Source: an uncultured Anaeroplasmataceae bacterium
GTDB lineage: Bacteria > Bacillota_I > Bacilli_A > Acholeplasmatales > Anaeroplasmataceae
Direction: 5' to 3'
Length of the DNA: 64,000 nt
Assembly (NCBI GenBank): GCA_949840955.1
Contig: CATKXV010000006.1
Span: 60,373-124,372 of the forward strand
This document shows positions 48,939-58,663 of this stretch, piece by piece; positions within the stretch are counted from its first letter, which is position 1, and the number at the start of each line of letters is the position of its first letter. The position numbers were made by a program, and so were the translations under genes. The notes beneath the pieces were generated by a model. It did not search any database. It had not been told where the DNA came from and saw only the letters and a list, made by a program, of their open reading frames with translations.

Positions 48939-49838
48939 ATGTTTAAAAAAATGGTTATTATTGAACCAATCAATATGCTAGAAAATGAATTGAATCAACT
49001 TTATACTTATGCAGAACAGGTGATCGCTTATAAGGATATACCTAGTACGAATGAGGAAAAAATAAAAAGAATCGGGGATGCAGATAGTGTTTTATTAAGC
49101 TATACCTCCACTCTGGATGGGGAGGTATTAAAGGCATGCCCTCATTTAAAATATGTTGGAATGTGCTGTAGCCTATATTCAAAGGAATCGGCAAATGTGG
49201 ACATTGAGGTGGCTGAAGCACTGGGGATTACAGTAAAGGGAATTCGAGATTATGGTGATGAGGGTGTTGGTGAATATGTTGCCTATGAATTAATTAACTT
49301 ACTACAGGGATATCATGGCTTAAAATGGGATGATATGCCAAGAGAGCTTTCTAGCTTAAAATGTGGTATCGTGGGTTTAGGGACAAGTGGTACTTTAATC
49401 GCTGAAACATTAAAATTCTTTAAATGTAAGGTTTCTTACTATAGTAGAACAAGAAAATATGCGATAGAGGAAAAGGGGATTTCTTATATGCCTTTACATG
49501 ATTTATTAAAATCATGTGATGCGATATTTTTAGCCTTAAATAAAAATGTCATTTTACTTCATGAAGAGGAATTTAATCTAATGACAGGAAGAAGAATTTT
49601 ATTTAATACATCGATAGGCCCAGGGCATGATGTGGATGCTTTAAAAAAATGGGTAAAGGAGGATAAGCATTTTTTCTTCTGTGATACGATAAATGCTTTT
49701 GGAGATGATACCCTTTTTGACTATCCAAATTGTAAAACAATCAATCGTTCTGCTGGGGGAAAATCCAAGGAGGCCTATATTCGATTAGGGGAAAAGGTAC
49801 TGGCGAATATTGATGCCTATTTCCATAGTTCTAAATAA
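48939..49838 (+). CDS. D-2-hydroxyacid dehydrogenase-like protein lacking catalytic residues
   Basis: A 299-residue protein with the fold of D-isomer-specific 2-hydroxyacid dehydrogenases: a split N-terminal domain, then the NAD site CGIVGLGTSGTLIAETL (about 142-158). The positions of the catalytic triad differ. The usual N-x-(A/S)-R-G is FNTSIGPG (Arg lost), the EP loop is NAFGDDTLF (Glu lost), and the TPH-x-(A/G) loop is INRSAGG (His replaced by Asn). It may therefore be a non-redox binding protein, or have an altered reaction. It is a monocistronic gene with its own promoter. Confidence 0.8.
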   Translation: MFKKMVIIEPINMLENELNQLYTYAEQVIAYKDIPSTNEEKIKRIGDADSVLLSYTSTLDGEVLKACPHLKYVGMCCSLYSKESANVDIEVAEALGITVKGIRDYGDEGVGEYVAYELINLLQGYHGLKWDDMPRELSSLKCGIVGLGTSGTLIAETLKFFKCKVSYYSRTRKYAIEEKGISYMPLHDLLKSCDAIFLALNKNVILLHEEEFNLMTGRRILFNTSIGPGHDVDALKKWVKEDKHFFFCDTINAFGDDTLFDYPNCKTINRSAGGKSKEAYIRLGEKVLANIDAYFHSSK

Positions 49839-49850
49839 GGAATAGGATGA

Positions 49851-49890
49851 GCAGACTGTTTGCCATTTTATTTATGGGGACAGTCTGTTT
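49851..49890 (+). terminator. Intrinsic terminator
   Basis: GCAGACTGT pairs with ACAGTCTGT (one G-U) around a 20-nt loop, then TTTTG. Confidence 0.6.
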
Positions 49891-49942
49891 TGATATGGCT
49901 AGGCCTTTTTTGTAATTTTTTTCATAAAAACAAGAAAAATTC

Positions 49943-49970
49943 TTGACAATATTTTTATATTTGCTATAAT
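49943..49970 (+). promoter_or_regulatory. Promoter of tRNA-Lys
   Basis: TTGACA (49943-49948), a 16-bp spacer and TATAAT (49965-49970); the tRNA starts 22 nt after the -10. Confidence 0.85.
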
Positions 49971-49991
49971 TATCAATGCAAGTAAAAAAAT

Positions 49992-50067
49992 GGACCCTTA
50001 GCTCAGTTGGTAGAGCAACTGACTCTTAATCAGTGGGTCTGGAGTTCGAGTCTCCAAGGGTCCACCA
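49992..50067 (+). tRNA. tRNA-Lys (anticodon CTT)
   Basis: The acceptor stem GGACCCT/AGGGTCC, D-arm (AGCTCAGTTGGTAGAGC), anticodon stem ACTGA/TCAGT with loop CTCTTAA, and T-arm with GTTCGAGTC are all complete. The anticodon CTT reads AAG (Lys). The terminal CCA (50065-50067) is encoded. Confidence 0.96.
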
Positions 50068-50109
50068 TTTAAAAATATTCCCCTCTGTTGGGGCTTTATT
50101 TCATTTTGA

Positions 50110-50342
50110 TGATAAAAATCAAGGATATTAGACGGAAGTATGCTGTGGAATTAGAGAACTATTGGCTGGTGAAAAATAGGTGAAGCGTATACTTTGGATC
50201 ACTAATGGAGATAATACAAAAAAAGTGTATTCGTTTTGGCTCTGCGTTAAAGAGAAATGAGTGCTTGAAATGATTTTCATTTCTTGAACAAGGGTGGTAA
50301 CACGTATGAGCGTCCTTTGATTTTGGATGCTTTTTTTATTTT
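50110..50342 (+). promoter_or_regulatory. T-box riboswitch of ileS
   Basis: A 5' leader of about 230 nt ends with the T-box AAGGGTGGTAACACG (50290-50304) and a terminator AGCGTCC/GGATGCT (50309-50315, 50325-50331) followed by seven T residues. T-box leaders sense uncharged tRNA through a specifier codon and a T-box/acceptor-end pairing, then allow read-through into the synthetase. The specifier should be an Ile codon; ATC at 50198-50200 is a candidate that I have not proved by folding. Confidence 0.88.
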
Positions 50343-50357
50343 TAAGGGGGTAATTTT

Positions 50358-53048
50358 ATGGATTACAAGGACACATTATTTATGGGAAAAACCGAGTTTG
50401 AAATGCGTGGCAATTTAAATGTAAAGGAACCAGCAATTCAAAAAAAATGGCATGATATGGATTTGTACCAAAAGGTTTTAAAGAAGAATGCAGATAAAAA
50501 GGAATATACCTTGCATGATGGTCCTCCATATGCCAATGGAGATATTCATCTAGGTCATTCCTTAAATAAGATATTAAAGGATTTTGTTGTTCGTTATAAA
50601 AATATGAATGGATTTAAGTCTGTATATATTCCAGGCTGGGACACGCATGGTCTTCCGATTGAAAATCAGCTTCAAAAATCTGGGGTTAAGCGTAAGGAAA
50701 TGAGTACGGCAGATTTTAGAAAGCTTTGTGAGGAATATGCATATAAACAGGTAGAGCGTCAAAAGGCAGGCTTTTTAAGATTGGGTGTTTTAGGAGATTA
50801 TGAGCATCCCTATTTAACCTTACAGCATGATTATGAAAAGGATCAAATCCTAATCTTTGCCAAGATGGCTGAGCGAGGATTAATTTATAAGGGCTTAAAG
50901 CCAGTTTATTGGTCTCCATCAAGTGAGTCTGCACTGGCAGAGGCAGAAATAGAATATCAGGATAAAGAGGATTTTTCTATTTACTTTAAGCTTCCTATAG
51001 TAGGAAATAAGGAGCTAGAGGGAGCAGCCTTTTTGGTTTGGACAACTACACCTTGGACACTTCCTGCCAATTTAGCGGTTTGTGCAGGACCTACGATAGA
51101 TTATGTTTTAGCTAAAACGGATAAGGGAAGCTTTATTTTTGGATTGGAGCTTTTAGATAAGCTAAAGGAACTTTTAGAACTTGGCTCTGTAGAGGTGCTA
51201 AAGCAATTTAAGGGAACAGATTTAGAGGGATTAACCTATAAGCATCCTCTATATGAACGGGTATCTCCATGTATATTAGGAGATTATGTATCTACAACCG
51301 ATGGTACAGGCTTAGTTCATATAGCTCCTGGCCATGGTGAGGATGACTATATGGTTGGAAAGGCTTATGGCCTTGACATTCTATGTCCAGTAGATTACCG
51401 TGGATTTATGACAAAGGAATCAGGAAAATATGAGGGCTTATTCTATGCAGATTGTAATACACAGGTAATGGAGGATATGGATGCTTGTGGATGTCTAATG
51501 AAAACTGTAAAAATATGCCACAGCTATCCTCATGATTGGCGTACGCATAAGCCAGTTATTTTTAGAGCAACTCCACAATGGTTTGCCTCAATTGATCCAA
51601 TTAAGGAGGACATCCTAAAGGCTATATCCGATGCAGAATGGAATCCAAAATGGGGAGATCTTCGTATTTCAAATATGATTAAGGATCGTCATGATTGGTG
51701 TATTTCAAGACAAAGAGCCTGGGGTGTTCCAATTCCTATTTTCTATGCTGAAAATGGGGAGCCTATCCTAGATCAAAAGGTTTTTGCTCATGTGGCTGAT
51801 TTATTTGGAGAATATGGCTCTAATATTTGGTTCATGAAGGAAGCAAAGGAATTATTGCCTGAAGGATATTCGCATCCAGACAGCCCTAATGGAATTTTTA
51901 CAAAGGAAAAGGATATTATGGATGTTTGGTTTGATAGTGGCTCTTCCTATATGCTTTTAAAAAGAAGAGGCTTATCCTATCCAGCAGATTTATATTTAGA
52001 GGGCTCAGATCAATACCGTGGGTGGTTTAATGCCTCTGTGATTACAGGTGTTGCAACAACAGGAATGGCTCCATTTAAAACGGTTGTATCTCACGGCTTT
52101 ACTTTAGATGGTACAGGGGTAAAGATGTCTAAATCCTTAGGAAATACGGTAGATCCAATTAAAACCTGTAATGAATATGGAGCAGATATTTTAAGATTAT
52201 GGGTTGCATCCATTGAATATCGTGCAGATATGCCTCTTTCTAAGGATATCCTAAAGCAGGTATCTGAATCCTATCGAAAGATAAGAAATACACTTCGCTT
52301 TTTGATGGCAAATACCTCTGATTTTCATCCTAAGGATGCACTTTCCTATGAGAATTTAACGAAGGTTGATCAATATATGCATATTAAGCTTCAAAGATTT
52401 ATTCAGGAAATTAAAAAGCATTATGATCATTTTGACTTTGGTGAGGTTTATCGTACAACCAACAGCTATATTGCGAATACACTATCTGCCTTCTATTTGG
52501 ATTTTACAAAGGATATTTTGTATATTGAGTCTCCAACAAGTCAGAAAAGATTATCCTGTCAAACGGTTTTCTATGAGATATTAAATGCTTTAATGAAGCT
52601 TTTGGCGCCAATTTTACCTCATACTATGAGTGAAGCCTATGATTTACTTCCTTATAAGGAAGCAGAGGATATTTATTTAACAGATATGCCAGTGGCAGAA
52701 AAAATAGATGAACAGCTAGAGTCATCCTTTGATGAATTTATGAAGTATCGGGATGAGATATTAAAGGCTTTAGAGGAGGCTCGTGCTTCTAAGGTGATTG
52801 GGAAGAGCTTTACTGCAAAGCTGACGCTAACCTTAGATAAAAAAGCTAAGGCACTTGTAGAAGAGCTACACTCTGATTTAGCCCAAATCCTAATCGTATC
52901 TCAGCTAGAGCTTAAGGATGGAGATGCCTTTCAGGTTGTAGTAGAAAAGGCAGAGGGCTCTACCTGTGAACGCTGCTGGATGATTGTTCCTAAAATTAAT
53001 GAAAACGGACTATGTCCAAGATGTCAAATGATTGTTCAACAAAAATAA
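50358..53048 (+). CDS. ileS: Isoleucyl-tRNA synthetase
   Basis: An 896-residue class I synthetase. The HIGH-type motif lies in DGPPYANGDIHLGHSLNK (GHS variant), the editing domain carries WTTTPWTLPANLA, the catalytic loop is KMSKSLGN, and a C-terminal zinc site is CERCWMI...CPRCQ. It charges tRNA-Ile with isoleucine. It is controlled by the T-box leader upstream. The length fits the bacterial-type enzyme (about 900-930). RBS AAGGGGG lies 9 nt before the ATG. Confidence 0.97.
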   Translation: MDYKDTLFMGKTEFEMRGNLNVKEPAIQKKWHDMDLYQKVLKKNADKKEYTLHDGPPYANGDIHLGHSLNKILKDFVVRYKNMNGFKSVYIPGWDTHGLPIENQLQKSGVKRKEMSTADFRKLCEEYAYKQVERQKAGFLRLGVLGDYEHPYLTLQHDYEKDQILIFAKMAERGLIYKGLKPVYWSPSSESALAEAEIEYQDKEDFSIYFKLPIVGNKELEGAAFLVWTTTPWTLPANLAVCAGPTIDYVLAKTDKGSFIFGLELLDKLKELLELGSVEVLKQFKGTDLEGLTYKHPLYERVSPCILGDYVSTTDGTGLVHIAPGHGEDDYMVGKAYGLDILCPVDYRGFMTKESGKYEGLFYADCNTQVMEDMDACGCLMKTVKICHSYPHDWRTHKPVIFRATPQWFASIDPIKEDILKAISDAEWNPKWGDLRISNMIKDRHDWCISRQRAWGVPIPIFYAENGEPILDQKVFAHVADLFGEYGSNIWFMKEAKELLPEGYSHPDSPNGIFTKEKDIMDVWFDSGSSYMLLKRRGLSYPADLYLEGSDQYRGWFNASVITGVATTGMAPFKTVVSHGFTLDGTGVKMSKSLGNTVDPIKTCNEYGADILRLWVASIEYRADMPLSKDILKQVSESYRKIRNTLRFLMANTSDFHPKDALSYENLTKVDQYMHIKLQRFIQEIKKHYDHFDFGEVYRTTNSYIANTLSAFYLDFTKDILYIESPTSQKRLSCQTVFYEILNALMKLLAPILPHTMSEAYDLLPYKEAEDIYLTDMPVAEKIDEQLESSFDEFMKYRDEILKALEEARASKVIGKSFTAKLTLTLDKKAKALVEELHSDLAQILIVSQLELKDGDAFQVVVEKAEGSTCERCWMIVPKINENGLCPRCQMIVQQK

Positions 53049-53051
53049 GGG

Positions 53052-53080
53052 AAATTGCCTACAATAGCTAGGCATTTTCT
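53052..53080 (+). terminator. Intrinsic terminator of ileS
   Basis: AAATTGCCTA and TAGGCATTTT form a 10-bp stem with one mismatch, followed by CTTTTG. Confidence 0.7.
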
Positions 53081-53139
53081 TTTGTATAGTACATTCGAAT
53101 TAAAGAATTTTATGAATGAAAATCCTTTTGTTCTTTTTT

Positions 53140-53168
53140 TTGACAATTCATTATAAAAATGGTAAAAT
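53140..53168 (+). promoter_or_regulatory. Promoter of the 53197-deoC-deoD operon
   Basis: TTGACA (53140-53145), a 17-bp spacer and TAAAAT (53163-53168). Confidence 0.75.
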
Positions 53169-53196
53169 ATTGTAAATAGATATGGTGGTGAAGTGC

Positions 53197-54051
53197 ATGT
53201 TATTTAAATTCTATTATTTGAAGGAGGGTACTCGTGTCTTTGATCGAACGGACCTGTTGACCTATTTTCAAGCAAATCCAAATATAACTCTAGAAAGAAA
53301 TGGCGAAAATAGAAATTACACCTACCATCACCCGATTTTAGATTTTGATGCACACTTCATTATATCCAATAAAAGCTCCATTCCCCACCTAGAGCGTTTG
53401 AATCCAAAATATTATGATGTGAATTTTAGAGTTGAATTTGATATAAAGCTCCCCACCTATTGTGTTGAATTGATTTTAGATATTGCAGATGAAATTGCTA
53501 AAATGTTTAAATTTTCAGTTTATAATGAATCCTATGAGGATGTTGTAACCTTCCGAAAGAATACGTTAGCTAAGACCTTTGATATTTGGAAAAATGCTTA
53601 TAAGAATAAAAATGAGGAAGAAATCGCAAGCTATAGTAGGATAGATTCAGCTTTACTATCCCAAATTTATAATTATATTTTAAGAAAACCGAAACTAGAA
53701 GTTTTATTAGATAGAAATAAGGTTCAGATTTCTGATTATTTTTTTATGCGAACAGACAAATCTAGGACAGCCTTTGTTTGTATGTCATGGGATGGAGAAA
53801 ATCCGTTTATTATTCCACCTGGAATTGACATACTCTATTTTAAGGATTCCAAATATCCAAAATATGTAGCTATGCAGGAATTAACGGCTAAGGCAGATAA
53901 ATTGCTGAAGATTCTTGATGGATATGGAAATATTAAAATGGTTGATTCAAAATCCATTGGAAAGCTAAGAAAGATTATTATAAAATCGAAATTTGCACCT
54001 CTAACGGTGGAATTAAAAGAAATTAAGCTAAAAAATATTTTAGATATATAA
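53197..54051 (+). CDS. Uncharacterised cytoplasmic protein upstream of deoC
   Basis: A 284-residue protein that I do not recognise. The start at 53197 is preferred because GGTGGTGAAG precedes it by 3-8 nt; the ATG at 53182 lies within that site. It has no signal peptide or membrane helix. The composition is rich in Lys, Asp, Tyr and Phe, with mixed alpha/beta character: [33 protein letters not shown] in the middle and a basic C-terminal helix ([15 protein letters not shown]). It shares a promoter with deoC (19 nt gap) and so may be linked to nucleoside use, but no catalytic motif supports a function. Confidence 0.6.
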   Translation: MLFKFYYLKEGTRVFDRTDLLTYFQANPNITLERNGENRNYTYHHPILDFDAHFIISNKSSIPHLERLNPKYYDVNFRVEFDIKLPTYCVELILDIADEIAKMFKFSVYNESYEDVVTFRKNTLAKTFDIWKNAYKNKNEEEIASYSRIDSALLSQIYNYILRKPKLEVLLDRNKVQISDYFFMRTDKSRTAFVCMSWDGENPFIIPPGIDILYFKDSKYPKYVAMQELTAKADKLLKILDGYGNIKMVDSKSIGKLRKIIIKSKFAPLTVELKEIKLKNILDI

Positions 54052-54070
54052 AAAAGAAAGGAAGAGAATA

Positions 54071-54724
54071 ATGGAAAAATCAAAGTATATTGACCATACG
54101 ATTTTAAAGGCAACAGCAACCTACGATGATATTTTAAAGCTTTGTAATGAAGCAAATGAATATCAATTTGCCTCAGTGTGTGTCAATCCAAGTAATGTAG
54201 GTCTTGCTCACAAATTGCTTACAGATACAGGTGTATTAACCTGTACAGTTGTAGGCTTTCCACTTGGGGCAACACCAAGTGAGGTAAAGGCCTATGAAAC
54301 AACAAAGGCTATCGCTGATGGTGCAGATGAAATTGATATGGTCATCAATATTGGTATGGCTAAGGCCCATAATTGGGACTATGTCTATGAAGATATACGG
54401 GCTGTAGTAGAGGCTGCACAGGGTGTGCTTGTTAAGGTTATTATAGAGTGCTGCTATTTAACCGATGAGGAAAAGGTAGAGGCATGTAAGGCTTCTATGA
54501 GAGCTAAGGCTGATTTTGTTAAAACATCTACTGGCTTTGGTACAGGTGGTGCAACCGTAGAGGATGTACGCTTAATGAAGCAAACGGTAGGAACAGCATG
54601 TAAGGTTAAGGCTGCTGGAGGTATCCGTGATAGAAAGACCTTTGAAGAAATGATTGCAGCAGGTGCAGATCGTATTGGCTGTAGCTGTGGAACAAAAATA
54701 ATGGAGGAATATAAGAATGAGTAA
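54071..54724 (+). CDS. deoC: Deoxyribose-phosphate aldolase
   Basis: A 217-residue class I aldolase with [11 protein letters not shown] at the start, [28 protein letters not shown], the Schiff-base Lys151 in FVKTSTGF, and VKAAGGIRD. It splits 2-deoxyribose 5-phosphate into glyceraldehyde 3-phosphate and acetaldehyde. It overlaps deoD by 8 nt, so purine deoxynucleoside breakdown is encoded as a unit. Confidence 0.96.
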   Translation: MEKSKYIDHTILKATATYDDILKLCNEANEYQFASVCVNPSNVGLAHKLLTDTGVLTCTVVGFPLGATPSEVKAYETTKAIADGADEIDMVINIGMAKAHNWDYVYEDIRAVVEAAQGVLVKVIIECCYLTDEEKVEACKASMRAKADFVKTSTGFGTGGATVEDVRLMKQTVGTACKVKAAGGIRDRKTFEEMIAAGADRIGCSCGTKIMEEYKNE

Positions 54725-55439
54725 AATCCCAACCCCTCATATTGCTTGTGATGATGAGGCAAAAATTGCAAAAACGGTATTAATGCCTGGAGATCCTCTT
54801 CGTGCTAAGTTTATTGCAGACACATTTTTAACTGATGTAACCTGCTTTACTACAACTCGAAATATGTTTGGCTATACGGGTAAATATAACGGAAAAAGAA
54901 TATCTGTAATGGGCTCAGGTATGGGAATGCCATCCATTGGTATTTATTCCTATGAGCTTTACAGCTTTTATGGAGTAGAAAATATTATTCGTATTGGGTC
55001 TGCTGGCTCCTATGATGCAGATTTAGCAGTATATGATACAGTTTTAGTAACAGAGGCATATTCTGAATCTACCTTTGCTAAAACTGCCTTTGGTATGCGT
55101 GGAAAATCCTTGAAGAGCTCTAATGCTTTAAATAATCGTTTGAGAAAGGCTGCTCAAAAGCTCAATATTCCTTTAAAGGAAGGAAAAGTTCATTCAAGTG
55201 ATGTATTCTATTCTACAGATTCCAATCGTTGGAAAAATGTTCATGATACCTATGGCTGTAAATGTGTTGAAATGGAGAGCTTTGCCTTATTTGCTAATGC
55301 TAAGGCTACAGGAAAAAAGGCAGCATGCTTACTAACCATTTCTGATTCTTTTATAAGTCATGAGGTAACCTCAGCAGAGGAACGTCAGAAAAATTTTAAG
55401 GATATGATGCGAATTGCATTAGAATTGGCTGGAAAGTAG
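54717..55439 (+). CDS. deoD: Purine-nucleoside phosphorylase (DeoD type)
   Basis: A 240-residue enzyme of the hexameric PNP family: [14 protein letters not shown] (phosphate site), [37 protein letters not shown] (ribose-binding ME) and TISDSFIS with the catalytic Asp. It releases purine bases and (deoxy)ribose 1-phosphate. No phosphopentomutase gene is adjacent, which would be needed to feed DeoC. Confidence 0.96.
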   Translation: MSKIPTPHIACDDEAKIAKTVLMPGDPLRAKFIADTFLTDVTCFTTTRNMFGYTGKYNGKRISVMGSGMGMPSIGIYSYELYSFYGVENIIRIGSAGSYDADLAVYDTVLVTEAYSESTFAKTAFGMRGKSLKSSNALNNRLRKAAQKLNIPLKEGKVHSSDVFYSTDSNRWKNVHDTYGCKCVEMESFALFANAKATGKKAACLLTISDSFISHEVTSAEERQKNFKDMMRIALELAGK

Positions 55440-55501
55440 GATTTTGCAGAACAATCCAATGAAGTCATTGGTAAGATTCAAGTCCTTTTGAAGGTATACA
55501 T

Positions 55502-55553
55502 GCGTAATTGTTCGTCTAGAAAATAGGTTCTGTAAGACAATTACGCTTTTTTT
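55502..55553 (+). terminator. Terminator of the deo operon
   Basis: A perfect 10-bp outer stem GCGTAATTGT/ACAATTACGC (55502-55511, 55537-55546) encloses 25 nt and is followed by seven T residues. The 62 nt before it (55440-55501) are gene-free. Confidence 0.8.
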
Positions 55554-55628
55554 ATATTTTAAATGCTATATAAGAAAAATGAATTTTTCAGGTATTTCTA
55601 GTGAAAAATATAAAGAGGAGGAATGGAT

Positions 55629-56825
55629 ATGGATATTTGGATAGAACAAACAAAATTTCATCAAATTGCATTAAAAAAAATACGGATTTCTCCCTTGAAT
55701 CCTAAGGAATGTACGATAAGAAATTTTTTATGCTATTATCAGGAGCTGGCTTGTAGGGAGTATCCAAATGAGGCCAAAATGGAAAAGGCTCTTTTAAATT
55801 TATATGACGCAAAGTTCAGTGTGTTTTTATCCAACTATGGCTCTTATAGTCTTTTGGTATATAGCTTGACAGCCCCAGATCCTCACTATATTTATGATGA
55901 ATGCTATACGATAGAAATTCTAGAACAAGCCTTTGAAAGCTTCTGTATTCCCAAAATGAATCAGGCTAGTGCTGACAAGGCTTTATTTGAACGGGCATAT
56001 GAAATTTATGAAAGTGATTTATTTGCATTCAAGGAAAATACAGCAGAGGTAGCCTATCAAAATATGATATCCCTTTATTTTAAGGGAACCCCAAGAGATT
56101 ATGAATCTTTGGGAAATCTTAAGGAGCTAAAAAAAATTACACCAAAGCATTTATGGGAGTACTATCAGAAGGTAATCAAGGAAGAAGCTATATCCATTGG
56201 AACAGGAAATAAGCCCTCCTATGAGCATTTGCCTGTAACACTACAGCCTAAAAAGGACTACTTTTTTCGCAAAAGAAATCCTAAGCTATCTCCGCTGATT
56301 CAAAAGCCCTATGCTTCGGAGCAATGCTATTTGTATATGGTTTATGATTTGCAGCTCTTTGCTGATGATCCCTTGTATTATGCAGGTTGTGTATTCAATC
56401 AACTTATGGGTGGAGGGGCTTCCTCTTATCTTTTTCGAATTCTCCGTGAGGAGCTTGGTCTGTGCTATTCCATTCACTCAAGCTATTATAGTACGATGGG
56501 AATTCTTCTTATCTCAGCAGTACTTGATGAAAAAAATGTACAGGAGGGAATCCAAAGCATAGAAAATATCATAGAACACGTAAATCCCACAGTCGAGGAT
56601 TTAGAAGCAGCTAAAGCCTATACGATTGGTTTGATTCAAACAGGAGAGGATGCCATTGATACAAAAATATGGAACTATCTAAAGGATACCTATTTTTTAG
56701 ACACTCCTAAATCTACTGAGAAAATAGAAAGCTTTACTTTGGTTCGCTTAGCAGATGTTAAAAAAGTACTTCAAAAGCTGAAAAAGTCCTTTGTTTATAT
56801 TCTGGGAGGAGCACATGAAAGATAA
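55629..56825 (+). CDS. yfmF: YfmF-like M16 peptidase homologue lacking the zinc motif
   Basis: A 398-residue M16-fold protein. The start at 55629 gives about 8 nt spacing from AGGAGG; the ATG at 55623 would be too close. It has no HxxEH zinc-binding motif, as expected for the inactive partner of M16B pairs, but retains the R/Y-type C-terminal substrate segment LMGGGASSYLFRILREELGLCYSIHSSYYS. Bacillus YfmF and YfmH are linked to elongation factor P modification. The stop overlaps the yfmH start by 11 nt. Confidence 0.85.
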   Translation: MDIWIEQTKFHQIALKKIRISPLNPKECTIRNFLCYYQELACREYPNEAKMEKALLNLYDAKFSVFLSNYGSYSLLVYSLTAPDPHYIYDECYTIEILEQAFESFCIPKMNQASADKALFERAYEIYESDLFAFKENTAEVAYQNMISLYFKGTPRDYESLGNLKELKKITPKHLWEYYQKVIKEEAISIGTGNKPSYEHLPVTLQPKKDYFFRKRNPKLSPLIQKPYASEQCYLYMVYDLQLFADDPLYYAGCVFNQLMGGGASSYLFRILREELGLCYSIHSSYYSTMGILLISAVLDEKNVQEGIQSIENIIEHVNPTVEDLEAAKAYTIGLIQTGEDAIDTKIWNYLKDTYFLDTPKSTEKIESFTLVRLADVKKVLQKLKKSFVYILGGAHER

Positions 56826-58056
56826 ATATTATGATTATATAACAAAAACGGGATTGAAAATATGCTATATTGAAAAGCCCAATTTTTTAACGAGCTATGT
56901 TGGAATTGGTACGCTTTATGGTAGCCGAGATGTTGAATTTTATCATCAAGATCAAAAAATATTGTCGAAAAAGGGAATGGCTCATTTCATTGAGCATAAG
57001 CTTTTTTCAATGCCTGAGGGAGATGCCTTTGCTGAATTTTCTTCCTTAAATGCTTCTGCAAATGCTTATACAGATATTGAAAAAACAATATACTATTTTA
57101 CAACGACTAAAGATATCTTTGCCCCATTAGAGCTTTTATTAAGGATGTATTTTACGCCACATTTTATAGAAGAGGAGGTAGAAAGAGAAAAAAGCATTAT
57201 TGCCTCTGAAATAAAAATGCACAACGATGATCCTCAATCAAGATTTTTCCATAAAACGTTAGAAGCACTCTATCCTAATGCTCCTATTGCTGGAGAGGCT
57301 ACAGGCTCTTTAAAAAGTATTCAAGCGATCAAGGCTGAGGATTTATCCTTGGCATATGAAGCCTTTTATACTACAGATAATTCATTTCTTACGATTGTAT
57401 CTAATGAATCTAAGGATAAAGTTTTTTCCTTTATTGAAGCCGTTTTAGATACAGTAGCTGTATATCGTGGACTTCCAAAAAGAAAAACCTATTCCTTTAA
57501 AGCTACCCCTCCTAAGGAAGTTATTTATGAAGCAAAGGTTGAACAAACTACAGCCACACTATCCATTCGCTTTTTTGCAAGCTATGAGGATAAATCCATC
57601 TGTCGCTATATTATGGGAATCCTAGATAGCTTATTTTCTCCAATGTCTCGATATTATAAAAAATTGCATAAGAAAAAGCTATTTTTTGCAGATATAGAAT
57701 ATTCTGTTACCTCATTATCTGACACATGCTATTGTCTAATTACTACAAATTCAAATGTTCCCTTTGATTTTTTAACTGAAATTGAATCCAAGCTAAGGAA
57801 TTTAGGAAAGAAGGATTTGGATAGAGAAATTACAGAATTATATATCAAATATATTCGATCAAGACAGCTTGTATTAGAAGATGATATTGAGACCTTAGGA
57901 GAAGAAGCCTTGATTTTAGCTCTTGAAAAGTCATCCTATAAGCTAATAGAGGAGGAAGCTAAGCTTACACCCGAAAGCTTTACTACATATATCCCCTATT
58001 TTCATAAGGCAGTCTATGGGAAAGCCATTTGTAAAAAAAGTAAAAAATCAATCTAA
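56815..58056 (+). CDS. yfmH: YfmH-like M16 zinc metallopeptidase
   Basis: A 413-residue M16 peptidase. The start at 56815 follows GGGAGGAG. The inverted zinc motif HxxEH is present as H57-F-I-E60-H61 (GMAHFIEHKLF), with the downstream Glu in VEREKSIIASEIKMH. Active and inactive M16 subunits form heterodimers. The gene order YfmF then YfmH is conserved in Bacillota. Confidence 0.88.
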   Translation: MKDKYYDYITKTGLKICYIEKPNFLTSYVGIGTLYGSRDVEFYHQDQKILSKKGMAHFIEHKLFSMPEGDAFAEFSSLNASANAYTDIEKTIYYFTTTKDIFAPLELLLRMYFTPHFIEEEVEREKSIIASEIKMHNDDPQSRFFHKTLEALYPNAPIAGEATGSLKSIQAIKAEDLSLAYEAFYTTDNSFLTIVSNESKDKVFSFIEAVLDTVAVYRGLPKRKTYSFKATPPKEVIYEAKVEQTTATLSIRFFASYEDKSICRYIMGILDSLFSPMSRYYKKLHKKKLFFADIEYSVTSLSDTCYCLITTNSNVPFDFLTEIESKLRNLGKKDLDREITELYIKYIRSRQLVLEDDIETLGEEALILALEKSSYKLIEEEAKLTPESFTTYIPYFHKAVYGKAICKKSKKSI

Positions 58057-58088
58057 AAATGATGAATTTTATTATAGATGAAATAAAA

Positions 58089-58122
58089 AAGAAACCAGTA
58101 TTGAAAAAAGGTTTCTTTTTTT
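58089..58122 (+). terminator. Intrinsic terminator of the yfmF-yfmH operon
   Basis: AAGAAACC and GGTTTCTT enclose a 13-nt loop, with a long T-run. Confidence 0.8.
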
Positions 58123-58267
58123 GTTGATTTCTATAAAATACTGTAAGCTTCCTTCCTTTGAATCGAAATTAGAAATTATGTGAAAATGATTTTTTTTGAT
58201 ATAGTACCCTAGTGAAAGGAGGACTCATTTTTTTAGCAAAAAAATCAAAAGGAAAAGGAGGAACCCC

Positions 58268-58591
58268 ATGTATAATTACTTTATGCTGCTAGGTAGGCTA
58301 GTAAATGATCCTGAAATCAAGGAATTGGCCGAAGGGAAGCGAGTGATGAATATAAGGCTTGCGGTAAGTAGAAGCTATCAAAATACAAAGGGAGAATATG
58401 ATACGGATTTCTTTACTATTGTATTTTGGGACTTTTTAGCTGATTATGCAGCAGATAACCTGAAAAAAGGACAACCTGTATTAATTAAGGGAAGAATGCA
58501 AAATTCGAATGAGAAGCTTGCAAATGGTTATCAATTGACATATCCATCTCTTATTGGTGAACGTATTATGTTTTTCAATCATGCGAATTAA
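58268..58591 (+). CDS. Short single-stranded DNA-binding protein (SsbB-like)
   Basis: A 107-residue OB-fold protein: MYNYFMLLGRLVNDPEIKEL, RLAVSRSYQNTKGEYDTDFFTIVFWDFLADYA, LKKGQPVLIKGRMQ. It ends at the OB fold and lacks the long linker and acidic DxxPF tail of the housekeeping SSB. The length resembles Bacillus SsbB/YwpH (113 residues), which acts in natural transformation. It has a strong RBS, AAAAGGAGG. comEA and comEC lie about 3 kb downstream. Confidence 0.85.
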   Translation: MYNYFMLLGRLVNDPEIKELAEGKRVMNIRLAVSRSYQNTKGEYDTDFFTIVFWDFLADYAADNLKKGQPVLIKGRMQNSNEKLANGYQLTYPSLIGERIMFFNHAN

Positions 58592-58616
58592 AATGATAAT
58601 ATAACCACATTTTGTT

Positions 58617-58663
58617 AAAAAAGAGCTGCTTTACTGGGGTATTTCCTGGGAAGGCTCTTTTTT
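58617..58663. terminator. Bidirectional terminator between ssb and the minus-strand gene
   Basis: AAAAGAGC (58619-58626) pairs with GCTCTTTT (58654-58661). The structure overlaps the last codons of the minus-strand gene. Confidence 0.65.
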
